The notes below the pieces were generated by a model. It ran no database searches. It had not been told where the DNA came from and saw nothing but the letters and a program-made list of their open reading frames with translations. Made by a program: the position numbers and the translations under genes. 13,196 bases of DNA from Endozoicomonas sp031844845 (lineage in GTDB: Bacteria; Pseudomonadota; Gammaproteobacteria; Pseudomonadales; Endozoicomonadaceae): contig NZ_JAVRMB020000122.1 of NCBI RefSeq assembly GCF_031844845.1, forward strand, positions 1 to 13,196, read 5' to 3'. This document shows, piece by piece, positions 1 to 6,902 of this stretch. How positions within the stretch are numbered: the first letter of the stretch is position 1; each line of letters opens with the position of its first letter.

Positions 1-94
1 TAATACCGTAACCGGCGGCCTGAACGAAAGAAACCTGAGATGCCAGTGCAATAGCAGAGGCGAGAAGAACCTTACGACTGAGCTGAAACTGCAT
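1..94 (-). CDS. N-terminus of an exported protein, possibly FadL-type outer-membrane protein (partial)
   Basis: Only the first 31 codons are inside the window; the gene runs off the left edge. The reading starts at ATG 94-92, with a purine-rich GAGGG a few bases upstream as ribosome binding site. The translation begins MQFQLSRKVLLASAIALASQ and continues VSFVQAAGYGI. This is a classical Sec signal peptide: basic n-region (R7, K8), hydrophobic Leu/Ala core, and a cleavage site near VQA/AGYG. A mature end starting with Ala-Gly-Tyr-Gly-Ile resembles FadL-type long-chain fatty-acid/hydrocarbon channel proteins, which often begin AGFxxxEx. That family call rests on about five residues and is weak; the export signal is clear. 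The gene lies downstream of aapP on the same strand, but about 500 bases separate them, so it probably has its own promoter. Confidence 0.6.
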   Translation of the reverse strand, partial: MQFQLSRKVLLASAIALASQVSFVQAAGYGI

Positions 95-179
95 AATACC
101 CTCGAACCTGTGTGATTCTGATGAGACTTCACCAGAAATCGTCATTAATACTTATAAATTGCGGGCGATCATACAGAGG

Positions 180-185
180 ATTATA
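180..185 (-). promoter_or_regulatory. Candidate -10 box for the exported-protein gene
   Basis: On the minus strand this is a perfect TATAAT, about 85 bases upstream of the ATG at 94. The sequence 16-18 bases further upstream is A-rich (CAAAAA/ACAAAA) and does not resemble TTGACA. If this is a sigma-70 promoter it lacks a good -35 box and might depend on an activator. Confidence 0.3.
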
Positions 186-462
186 AGACAGTTCTGTTAT
201 ATTTTTGTTTCAGAGCGGATAAAAAGACGGGAACACCAACAAACTCTACAGCAATAAGCCGCAGGAGTTACTTTAGGAATTATCCTTGAATAAATTCCAC
301 ATTTGGGAAAACAGTCATTATTATTGACCCACTCCACTGTCATCCTGTAAAGGCGACTGCATGGATGCAGGGGGTAGAGTAATGCAGGAGCAATTACCGA
401 GATTGTACAGGATCCAGCCACAGGGAGGTGACTGCCGATGGTTGGCTATCCCTGCCAGATGG

Positions 463-487
463 ATTGTGTACAATCCCTGTACACAAT
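463..487. promoter_or_regulatory. Perfect 10-bp inverted repeat, operator-like
   Basis: ATTGTGTACA (463-472) is followed by the 5-base spacer ATCCC and its exact reverse complement TGTACACAAT (478-487). The left arm plus two spacer bases (ATTGT-GT-ACAAT) is itself nearly palindromic. The short arms and small spacer fit a dimeric DNA-binding protein better than a terminator, since no T-run follows on either strand. ATTGT-N2-ACAAT recalls operators of GntR-family (FCD-type) regulators; this is resemblance only. A related word, ATTGTACA, sits at 402-409. The nearest gene it could control is the exported-protein gene at 1-94. Confidence 0.45.
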
Positions 488-591
488 GACAGCGGAGAGC
501 ACAGCCGGAACTGTTTACAGTACCACTCCCCCATGCGCTTCAATCTACTCTACTGGCAAATGGATGATTTATTTCAGGACATATTCCTTAT

Positions 592-1422
592 TCAGTGATT
601 CAACACCTGCCCAAGAAACTTCCGGGTTCTCTCTGAACGGGGATTACTGAAAAAGGCTTCCGGAGCTGCCTGCTCAATAATCTGGCCTTCATCCATAAAG
701 ATCACCCGATCTGCCACGGTACGGGCGAAGCCCATTTCATGGGTGACACAAAGCATAGTCATCCCCTCTTGTGCCAGTTCGATCATCACGTCCAGCACCT
801 CTTTGATCATCTCCGGATCAAGGGCAGAAGTTGGCTCATCAAACAGCATCACTTCCGGATTCATACAAAGGCTTCTGGCAATGGCAACACGCTGCTGCTG
901 CCCACCGGATAACTGCCCCGGATATTTATTAGCCTGTTCAGGAATCCTGACACGATCAAGGTATTCCATGGCCACCTTTTCCGCTTCCTTGCGAGACTGC
1001 TTACGAACCCAGATAGGCGCCAGTGTACAGTTCTCAAGAATGGTGAGATGGGGAAAAAGATTAAACTGCTGAAACACCATCCCAACTTCACGACGGATGG
1101 TTTCTATATTTTTCAAATCATTAGTCAGACGGGTGCCGTCCACCACAATACTGCCTTCCTGATGCTCCTCAAGGCAGTTAATACAGCGAATCAAGGTCGA
1201 TTTACCTGAACCCGAAGGCCCACAGATAACAATCTTCTCACCCTTTCTGACAGTCAGGTTGATATCCCGAAGGACATGAAACTGACCATACCATTTATTC
1301 AGCCCACTGATTTCAATCAGGCTCGCCTGCACTGAACCTGGCTCACACTGAATCTTTACTTCAGGCTGACCGGCTTTTTTTAATGGCATTTGCAGACGAG
1401 GCTCATCAAGATACTCACTCAT
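592..1422 (-). CDS. aapP: Polar amino-acid ABC transporter, ATP-binding subunit (AapP/BztD type)
   Basis: ATPase that powers uptake of polar amino acids across the inner membrane, working on the cytoplasmic face of the AapQ/AapM pair. The 276-residue protein has every ABC landmark: Walker A GPSGSGKST (68-76), Q-loop glutamines in VFQQFNLFPH (about 118-119), signature LSGGQQQRVAIARSL (171-185), Walker B VMLFDEPTSALD (191-202) and switch histidine H228 in VTHEMGFA. The stretch NCTLAPIWVRK (131-141) is typical of the Aap/Bzt branch as I know it. The start is ATG 1422, four bases after the aapM stop, with AGAGGGG upstream. The frame stays open another 30 codons into aapM, but those lie inside the upstream gene. 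About 25-35 residues precede the ABC core, slightly longer than typical GlnQ-like ATPases. It is the last gene of the operon. Confidence 0.95.
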   Translation of the reverse strand: MSEYLDEPRLQMPLKKAGQPEVKIQCEPGSVQASLIEISGLNKWYGQFHVLRDINLTVRKGEKIVICGPSGSGKSTLIRCINCLEEHQEGSIVVDGTRLTNDLKNIETIRREVGMVFQQFNLFPHLTILENCTLAPIWVRKQSRKEAEKVAMEYLDRVRIPEQANKYPGQLSGGQQQRVAIARSLCMNPEVMLFDEPTSALDPEMIKEVLDVMIELAQEGMTMLCVTHEMGFARTVADRVIFMDEGQIIEQAAPEAFFSNPRSERTRKFLGQVLNH

Positions 1423-1426
1423 ACGG

Positions 1427-2524
1427 TTAGCCCCTCTGGTGTAATTGTTGTTCGAGTCGCTGGCTGTACTTTGACATACCGAAACAGAAAATCCAGAAAA
1501 CAAAGGCGGCAAACAGGTAGCCTTCCACAGAGTTCCCCAGCCAGGCAGGGTCGTTCAATCCAGCCTGGATAATCGCCAACAGATCAAAAAGACCAATCAC
1601 CAATACCAGACTGGTGTCTTTAAACAGGGCGATAAAGGTATTCACAATACCCGGGATCACCAACCGCATCGCCTGAGGCAGGATGATCATAATCATCCCC
1701 TGCCAGTAGCTCAGCCCAAGACTGTCAAAGGCTTCGAACTGACCTTTGGGAATGGCCTGCAACCCTCCCCGCACCACTTCCGCCATATAGGCCGATTGAA
1801 ACAGGATGATGCCAATAAGTGCCCTGAGCAGCTTATCAAATACGATGCCTTCAGGAATAAAAAGGGGGAGCATCACTGATGCCATAAACAGCACCGTAAT
1901 CAGCGGGACACCGCGCCACAACTCAATATAGGCGGTACACAATGAACGAATGACCGGCATGTTGGATCGACGACCCAGGGCAAGCAAAACACCCACCGGC
2001 AACGAGGCAATCATCCCGCACAGCGCCAGCAGAAGCGTCAGCATTAAACCGCCCCACAGATGAGTATCTACTTTTACCAGCCCCGGAAGATCACCGTATA
2101 AAAGAAACCAGGAAACAAACGGCAGTAACAGTAAGCTATAACCCAGCGCCCATTTTTTACCCGGTGTGGCCTTAACGACAAGCCAGGTAATCAATAATGC
2201 CAGCTGGGCAAAAAACAGGTTGGGCCGCCACTGCTGCTCTTCGGGATAAAAGCCATAAATAAACTGATCCAGCCTGGCCGTGATAAAAGCCCAGCAGGCC
2301 CCTCCCCGGTTACAGGCATTGCTGTCCGCTCCAAACCAGGTGGCGTCGACCAATGCCCACTGCACTAACGGAGGAACCGACAGATAAAGTCCATAAGCAA
2401 TGAACAGGGTTGCCAGTGTACTCAAAGGGCTGGCAAACAGATTGCTTCTAAACCAGGCCAACACACCCACAGCCATGATGGGTGGCTCCCGGGCAGGAAT
2501 CATTTTCAGTTCGTGATTAATCAT
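1427..2524 (-). CDS. aapM: Polar amino-acid ABC transporter, permease subunit (AapM/BztC type)
   Basis: Second membrane subunit of the importer. The 365-residue protein has an N-terminal hydrophobic segment (about 36-56), a periplasmic-looking loop with Cys71 and Cys77, and several further membrane segments. The cytoplasmic EAA loop that docks the ATPase is at 261-286 (GQFEAFDSLGL, then ILPQAM). The extended N-terminus with WRPNLFFAQLAL (99-110) is characteristic of AapM/YhdY-type permeases; GlnP-like permeases are much shorter. The start is ATG 2524 with GGGGAGG about nine bases upstream, 18 bases after the aapQ stop. The stop is four bases before aapP, so the two are tightly coupled. Confidence 0.94.
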   Translation of the reverse strand: MINHELKMIPAREPPIMAVGVLAWFRSNLFASPLSTLATLFIAYGLYLSVPPLVQWALVDATWFGADSNACNRGGACWAFITARLDQFIYGFYPEEQQWRPNLFFAQLALLITWLVVKATPGKKWALGYSLLLLPFVSWFLLYGDLPGLVKVDTHLWGGLMLTLLLALCGMIASLPVGVLLALGRRSNMPVIRSLCTAYIELWRGVPLITVLFMASVMLPLFIPEGIVFDKLLRALIGIILFQSAYMAEVVRGGLQAIPKGQFEAFDSLGLSYWQGMIMIILPQAMRLVIPGIVNTFIALFKDTSLVLVIGLFDLLAIIQAGLNDPAWLGNSVEGYLFAAFVFWIFCFGMSKYSQRLEQQLHQRG

Positions 2525-2542
2525 AATTTTATACCTCCCCGT

Positions 2543-3760
2543 TTACCGCTCGATAAGAGCCACACGTTGGTTATAAGTATTCATCAACAGGGAAACGCTC
2601 AAACTGATGGTGAGATAAACAGCCATGGTCATGGCAATCACTTCTACTGCCTGTCCTGTCTGATTCAACGTGGTTCCGGCAAACACACTGACCAGGTCGG
2701 GATAACCGATAGCTGTCGCCAATGAAGAGTTTTTCGCCAGGTTCAGATATTGATTGGTCAACGGCGGAATGATGACTTTCATCGCCTGGGGAATCACCAC
2801 CAGCTTCAGCACCTTACCCGGTTGCAGGCCCAGAGAGGCCGCCGCTTCTTTTTGCCCTTTCTGAACAGACTCAATGCCTGCCCGCACCACCTCCGCAATA
2901 AAAGCGGCGGTATAGATGGTCAGGGCCAGTAGCAAAGCCCCTAATTCCGGGATAATAGAAATCCCTCCCCGGAAGTTAAAACCTTTCAGCGCCGGCGTAT
3001 CAAATACCAGGGATGCACCAGAAAGCGACCATGCCAGGGCAGGAATGCCCAATAACAGTGCAACCATCCACAGGCGCGCACCGGAAAAGGGCTTTCCTGT
3101 TTCAATTCTTCTCTGCCGGTTTTTGTGCCTGAAGAGTAACGCCAGGCCAACCGCCATCAGGGAGCTGACCATTACCGGCAAAAGCCCCTGTTCAATAATG
3201 GGCCTGGGCAGAAAAAGACCCCGTAAGTTTAAAAAAACAGCATCGCCCATTGAGTAGCTTTGCCGGGGGTGAGGCAATGCGGCCAATACCGCGAAATACC
3301 AGAAAAGAATTTGCAGTAATAACGGAATATTACGGAACGTTTCAACAAAAACGGAAGCCAGTCTGGCCAATAACCAGTTGGAAGAGAGCCGGGCTACACC
3401 GACAAAAAAACCAAGCACCGTGGCAAAGAAAATACCCAGCCCTGAAACCAGCAGGGTATTGAGTATGCCGACCACAAAGGTTCGGCCATAACTGTGGGAC
3501 TCATCGTATTCAACCAGGGACTGAAGAATCCCGAAGCCAGCCTCTTGAGACAGGAAATCAAAACCGGTGCTGATCCCCCGGTGCTCCAGGTTATTCATGG
3601 TGTTATTAATCACCCAGACACCGAGCATGACAATGACCAGTACCACAACACCCTGCATGAAAAGGGGTCTGAATGAAGCATCACGCCAAAGCCTTAAGAG
3701 TGCGATTAAAAACCGCGGCGTTGAATTATTTTTATGGGATACGTGCTCAGGATCACTCAC
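2543..3760 (-). CDS. aapQ: Polar amino-acid ABC transporter, permease subunit (AapQ/BztB type)
   Basis: First membrane subunit of the importer, expected to pair with AapM in the inner membrane. The 405-residue protein has an N-terminal membrane segment (about 36-53) followed by NTMNNLEHRGISTGFDFLSQ-like residues (53-72), a hallmark of this branch. It then has the permease domain entry NTLLVSGLG (101-109), RNIPLLLQ (143-150), and an EAA loop at 302-327 (GQKEAAASLGL, then IPQAM). A long loop (about 165-265) separates the two halves, as usual in AapQ. The start is GTG 3760 with AGGGA nine bases upstream. An ATG five bases earlier is out of frame and meets TGA after one codon, so the GTG start is favoured. 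It is separated from aapJ by the double hairpin at 3803-3887. Confidence 0.93.
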   Translation of the reverse strand: MSDPEHVSHKNNSTPRFLIALLRLWRDASFRPLFMQGVVVLVIVMLGVWVINNTMNNLEHRGISTGFDFLSQEAGFGILQSLVEYDESHSYGRTFVVGILNTLLVSGLGIFFATVLGFFVGVARLSSNWLLARLASVFVETFRNIPLLLQILFWYFAVLAALPHPRQSYSMGDAVFLNLRGLFLPRPIIEQGLLPVMVSSLMAVGLALLFRHKNRQRRIETGKPFSGARLWMVALLLGIPALAWSLSGASLVFDTPALKGFNFRGGISIIPELGALLLALTIYTAAFIAEVVRAGIESVQKGQKEAAASLGLQPGKVLKLVVIPQAMKVIIPPLTNQYLNLAKNSSLATAIGYPDLVSVFAGTTLNQTGQAVEVIAMTMAVYLTISLSVSLLMNTYNQRVALIER

Positions 3761-3802
3761 GACATAATGTCCCTTTTTTTATTATTCTTATCAGGTTTAT
3801 CT

Positions 3803-3887
3803 CGTTCCCACGCTCTGCGTGGGAATGCAGAACCATCCACAGGCTCAGTACTTAAGGCGAAGCACTCCCACGCAGAGCGTGGGAGTG
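3803..3887. repeat. Pair of inverted palindromic repeats (REP/BIME-like) between aapJ and aapQ
   Basis: Two hairpins with the same core face each other. The first is TTCCCACGC (3805-3813), loop TCT, GCGTGGGAA (3817-3825), extendable by a G-T and a C-G pair to 3803-3827. The second is CACTCCCACGC (3863-3873), loop AGA, GCGTGGGAGTG (3877-3887), a perfect 11-bp stem. The loops are complementary, so the second hairpin is an inverted copy of the first, about 35 bases apart. The CCCACGC-TCT-GCGTGGG core is a dispersed palindromic repeat that I recall from many gammaproteobacterial genomes. Its position after the binding-protein gene and before the permeases is typical of elements that stabilise the upstream mRNA or reduce read-through; that role is inferred. 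Confidence 0.85.
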
Positions 3888-3908
3888 AGGTAGAAAATGC
3901 TTACAGAA

Positions 3909-4934
3909 TCAACGGAAAGGAGGCGCGTAAAGGATACCACCATCATTCCACAGGGCATTGAGACCACGCTCAATCTGCAACGGTGATTCAGCACCTACGT
4001 TACGGTTAAAGACCTCTTCGTAGTTACCAACCTGTTCAAGAATGCGCAGTGACCAGTCATCATCAAGGGCCAGACCTTTACCCTTGGGACCATCAATACC
4101 CAACAGGCGACGGATATTTGGATCAGACGATTCTTTTTGCGCTTTAATATTGTCAGAGTTAAGCCCCAGCTCTTCACCATTGATCATGGCGGCCAGGCTC
4201 CACTTAACAATATTGAACCACTGGTCATCACCCTGACGAACCACCGGACCTAACGGCTCTTTTGAAATCACGTCCGGCAGAACCACGGCAGAGTCAGGCT
4301 TCGACAGACGTACTCGCAATGCATAAAGCTGAGACTGATCGGATGTCAAAACATCGCAACGACCGGAATCAAAGCCCTTTGCAGTCCCATCGGAGGTATC
4401 AAATACGACCGGTTGATACTCCATATTGTTAGCCCGGAAATAATCAGCAAGATTCAGTTCACTGGTGGTACCGGCCTGTATGCAAACAGCGGCGCCATCC
4501 AGCTCTCTGGCACTCTTGACCCCCAGCTCTTTTTTCACCATGAAACCCTGACCATCGTAGTATGATACGCCGGCAAAATTGAGGCCAAGGGAGGCATCAC
4601 GGGTCAGTGTCCAGGTGGTATTTCTGGAAAGCACATCAATCTCACCCGATTGCAATGCGGTAAAGCGTTCCTTTGCCGTCAGGGGAATAAACTTGACTTT
4701 GCTGGCGTCCTTCAGGGTTGCAGCGGCGACAGCGCGGCATACATCAACATCCAGACCACTCCACTGTCCCTTATCATCCGGGTTACTGAAACCGGGAAGG
4801 CCGGTACTGACACCACAGGAGAGATAGCCTTTTTCCTTAACCGACTCCAGCGTACCCGACGCACTGGCCACCTGAGCCAGACCGGCCGCAGCAAAAGCAC
4901 CCAGCACCGCAGCTGTTTTCAGACTTTTCAGCAT
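3909..4934 (-). CDS. aapJ: Polar amino-acid ABC transporter, periplasmic binding protein (AapJ/BztA type)
   Basis: Periplasmic receptor that captures polar amino acids (in characterised Aap/Bzt systems mainly Glu, Gln, Asp and Asn, sometimes broader) and delivers them to AapQM. The 341-residue protein starts with a Sec signal peptide: MLKSLK, an Ala/Leu core, and a likely cut after ASA at about residue 26. The mature part begins GTLESVKEKGYLSCGV, then GFSNPD and the family-3 binding-protein motif GLDVDVCRAVAAA (60-72). RNTTWTLTRD (104-113) is diagnostic of this large-sized branch. Cys40 and Cys66 may form a disulfide. The start is ATG 4934, with AAGAAGGA about nine bases upstream. It is the first gene of the operon, and the promoter should lie in the 263 bases shared with divergent folE. 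I could not pick a convincing -35/-10 pair there. Confidence 0.95.
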   Translation of the reverse strand: MLKSLKTAAVLGAFAAAGLAQVASASGTLESVKEKGYLSCGVSTGLPGFSNPDDKGQWSGLDVDVCRAVAAATLKDASKVKFIPLTAKERFTALQSGEIDVLSRNTTWTLTRDASLGLNFAGVSYYDGQGFMVKKELGVKSARELDGAAVCIQAGTTSELNLADYFRANNMEYQPVVFDTSDGTAKGFDSGRCDVLTSDQSQLYALRVRLSKPDSAVVLPDVISKEPLGPVVRQGDDQWFNIVKWSLAAMINGEELGLNSDNIKAQKESSDPNIRRLLGIDGPKGKGLALDDDWSLRILEQVGNYEEVFNRNVGAESPLQIERGLNALWNDGGILYAPPFR

Positions 4935-5197
4935 GAGAATTTTCCTTCTTCCGCTTCATATTGTTGTTATTTTTTAAACACGCAAAATTTTGATAATCCC
5001 TGGCGTGCTTTCAAGTCATGGCTTTTCAACCATACCTGCATGGAAAAGCGCTAGCAAGTTTCAACCCACTCCTGAGCGCAGGCCAGCCTTATTCATTAAA
5101 ACCCGTCAAAGAAAGTCGGTAAGGAGCTTTCCGAGTTCTGTATCAGTTGTGTTAAACTGCCGTCCACTTCGATAACCATCCAGCGATAAATCTTCAA

Positions 5198-5749
5198 ATG
5201 TCTCAAAGAATCAGCGAACACTACAAGGCCATTATTGAATCCGTCGGTGAAGATATTCACCGCGAAGGTCTTAGAGATACGCCGCTTCGAGCTGCCAAAG
5301 CGATGCAGTACCTGACCAGGGGTTACCACCAGTCATTAGAAGAGGTCGTCAATGGTGCCGTGTTTGAGTCAGACATCAGTGAAATGGTGGTGATCAAAGA
5401 CATTGAGCTTTACTCCATGTGCGAACATCACCTGTTGCCCTTTATTGGTAAATGCCATATCGGCTATGTACCCAGGGGTAAAGTACTGGGCCTGTCCAAG
5501 TTTGCCCGCATTGTGGATATGTATGCCCGACGCCTGCAGATTCAGGAGAACATGACCAAACAGATTGCCGATGCCATCATGGAAGTGACCGATGCCAAAG
5601 GTGTCGCTGTCGTGATAGAAGCACAACATATGTGCATGATGATGCGCGGTGTTGAAAAACAGAACTCATCCATGACATCTTCGGTAATGCGCGGTCTGAT
5701 GAAAGACAATCAGCCTACCAGGCAAGAGTTTCTGCGATTTATCCGATAA
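5198..5749 (+). CDS. folE: GTP cyclohydrolase I
   Basis: Converts GTP to 7,8-dihydroneopterin triphosphate and formate, the first step of tetrahydrofolate/pterin synthesis; a homodecameric cytoplasmic zinc enzyme in known members. The 183-residue protein is complete and close to the shorter bacterial FolE forms. Visible active-site elements are CEHHLLPF (75-82), giving zinc ligands Cys75 and His78 with catalytic His77, and QHMCMMMRGV (143-152), giving His144 and the third zinc ligand Cys146. GREG-like HREGLRDTP (21-29) and the terminal RQEFLRFIR match family ends. The ribosome binding site before ATG 5198 is poor (GCGATAAA), so translation may be modest. A weak candidate promoter is TTGTGT (5147-5152), 18 bases, GATAAC (5171-5176). 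It is monocistronic: the next gene converges on it. Confidence 0.96.
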   Translation: MSQRISEHYKAIIESVGEDIHREGLRDTPLRAAKAMQYLTRGYHQSLEEVVNGAVFESDISEMVVIKDIELYSMCEHHLLPFIGKCHIGYVPRGKVLGLSKFARIVDMYARRLQIQENMTKQIADAIMEVTDAKGVAVVIEAQHMCMMMRGVEKQNSSMTSSVMRGLMKDNQPTRQEFLRFIR

Positions 5750-5774
5750 ACAGACACAAAAAGTACTTATGCAT

Positions 5775-5799
5775 AGCTGGACAGCTCTGACTTCCAGCT
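5775..5799 (+). terminator. Weak hairpin after folE
   Basis: AGCTGGA (5775-5781) and TCCAGCT (5793-5799) form a 7-bp stem with an 11-base loop in the gap between convergent folE and the exported-protein gene. It is followed only by TTCATAT rather than a T-run. It may act as a weak terminator or simply be chance. Confidence 0.3.
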
Positions 5800-5824
5800 T
5801 TCATATCAGATAAGCGCAACGTCA

Positions 5825-6769
5825 TCACTCTCTACTTTCAGGCATACCCGCAAGGACATCTTCTGTCACATCATTAAAGCCATAATTATCCATGAGTAAT
5901 CTGCTAACACCCGGCTCGCGGAAGTACTCGATGATTGTCAACATCATGCTTTCCTCTGGCCTTGTTCGGAAGGCTTTAATGATGTTTTCCACCATCTGTT
6001 CATTCCTGTAGTCATTTATCCAGTAAGAAAATGGGAATAGATAGGGAGAAAACGTGCTCGATTCACTGTCAAAGAATACATTGCTGGAGTATTTATAAAG
6101 GAAGTGTACTACCTGAGCCATACTGTGAAAAAGCACGGTATCCCCAACAAAGCCATGCAGAATATGGTTACCAGGATCAGAAAATATGAGCGCCATTTCA
6201 AATCCGAGAACCAAAGGCAGATAACTGAATCCAGCAATTGTAACGATATCATTGCTACCATCTTCCAGTAGAATGTTAACTGTTTTTGCTTTTCTGGTGT
6301 TACCCGGCACTACGGTTATCAGGTCATCTGTTTCACTGCTTTTTTTTTGGACAGAAAAAAAGACAGGATTCAATTCTTTTTCCACCAGTAAATTACCAAG
6401 GGTAACAACGATATGAATGGGCAGTATTGCGATAAGGGAAGGTAATGCTGCCAGAGCATTCCAGTTGTTGGAAAACTGAATCCCCTCAAGTCCCCGAAAG
6501 GAAAAAAGGGACGCCAGTTTTCGCCCTGTACCGGCTACACTATAGGTTTTATACACGCTCTCCCCAACGACGACTGCAACCCTTTGAACTCCCGATACAT
6601 CCCCTGATAGAAGCCTTACCCTGTACTCCCCATCTCTGGCTCTTTGCAACGTATTAATTCGTTCCTCACCGAGCACGTCTATGACTCTGGATGCATCAGG
6701 ATAGTCAGCCCTGGCTAAGTTAAAATTGACCAGTAATAAACAACAAACAATGTATCTGCCGATTTTCAT
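5825..6769 (-). CDS. Unrecognised exported protein (314 residues)
   Basis: I do not recognise the family. The start is ATG 6769, with AAAGGGGAT about seven bases upstream. An in-frame ATG seven codons earlier lacks such a site and would bury the signal peptide. The N-terminus MKIGRYIVCCLLLVNFNLAR followed by ADYPD is a Sec signal peptide with a likely cut after ARA (residue 22). Cys9 and Cys10 lie inside the hydrophobic core and do not form a lipobox. The mature part has two hydrophobic stretches (about 104-128 and 176-198) that could be membrane segments or buried core. A run of aromatic residues follows (about 231-254: VFFD, YLFPFSYW), then an acidic helical C-terminus. No cysteines are seen in the mature part, so no disulfides are expected. 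It sits alone between folE (convergent) and the tdh terminator, so it is probably transcribed by itself. Function unknown. Confidence 0.75.
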   Translation of the reverse strand: MKIGRYIVCCLLLVNFNLARADYPDASRVIDVLGEERINTLQRARDGEYRVRLLSGDVSGVQRVAVVVGESVYKTYSVAGTGRKLASLFSFRGLEGIQFSNNWNALAALPSLIAILPIHIVVTLGNLLVEKELNPVFFSVQKKSSETDDLITVVPGNTRKAKTVNILLEDGSNDIVTIAGFSYLPLVLGFEMALIFSDPGNHILHGFVGDTVLFHSMAQVVHFLYKYSSNVFFDSESSTFSPYLFPFSYWINDYRNEQMVENIIKAFRTRPEESMMLTIIEYFREPGVSRLLMDNYGFNDVTEDVLAGMPESRE

Positions 6770-6858
6770 ATACGATCCCCTTTGATCCACTCAAAGAACA
6801 CGGAACATGCTGAATTAGACAGTTTCATTGACTTAAGTTCATGATTTTTTTTAAAGAC

Positions 6859-6886
6859 AAAAAAAAGCCAGCATTGCTGGCTTTTT
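6859..6886 (-). terminator. Rho-independent terminator of the kbl-tdh operon (bidirectional shape)
   Basis: GCCAGC (6867-6872), loop ATT, GCTGGC (6876-6881), flanked by eight A on the left and five T on the right. On the minus strand the stem is followed by eight T, a strong terminator 17 bases past the tdh stop codon. The T-run on the plus side means it could also stop transcripts coming the other way. Confidence 0.88.
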
Positions 6887-6902
6887 AAAAGGATTTGAGC
6901 GA

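Larger units (their letters stand above)
95..591. other. Intergenic region with no convincing gene
   Basis: This gap lies between the aapP stop codon and the start of the exported-protein gene. Two short open frames (about 70-74 codons) occur here, one on each strand. Neither has a good ribosome binding site or protein-like composition, so I do not call them. The stretch holds a TATAAT hexamer on the minus strand (180-185), a small palindrome CTGCAT-GG-ATGCAG (357-370), an ATTGTACA word (402-409), and the strong inverted repeat at 463-487. I see no T-tailed hairpin that would clearly end the aap operon. Confidence 0.6.

Noticed and set aside
324..351. Plus-strand promoter TTGACC-N16-TGTAAA suggesting a small RNA
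   Set aside because: The -35 is good but the -10 is weak, and no terminator hairpin or gene follows; it is not enough to call.
197..421. 74-codon open frame on the minus strand
   Set aside because: No ribosome binding site, unusual Cys/Arg-rich composition, no motif; it overlaps the probable promoter region of the exported-protein gene.
438..650. 70-codon open frame on the plus strand
   Set aside because: It runs into the 3' end of aapP on the opposite strand and spans the operator-like inverted repeat; the translation is not protein-like. A nearby GGAGG (424-428) is not enough alone.
1423..1512. 30-codon upstream extension of the AapP ATPase
   Set aside because: It lies inside the aapM coding region, and the ATG at 1422 has a strong ribosome binding site.
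3803..3887. CRISPR-like repeat
   Set aside because: Only two copies, each a hairpin and mutually inverted rather than direct; there are no spacers and no cas genes.
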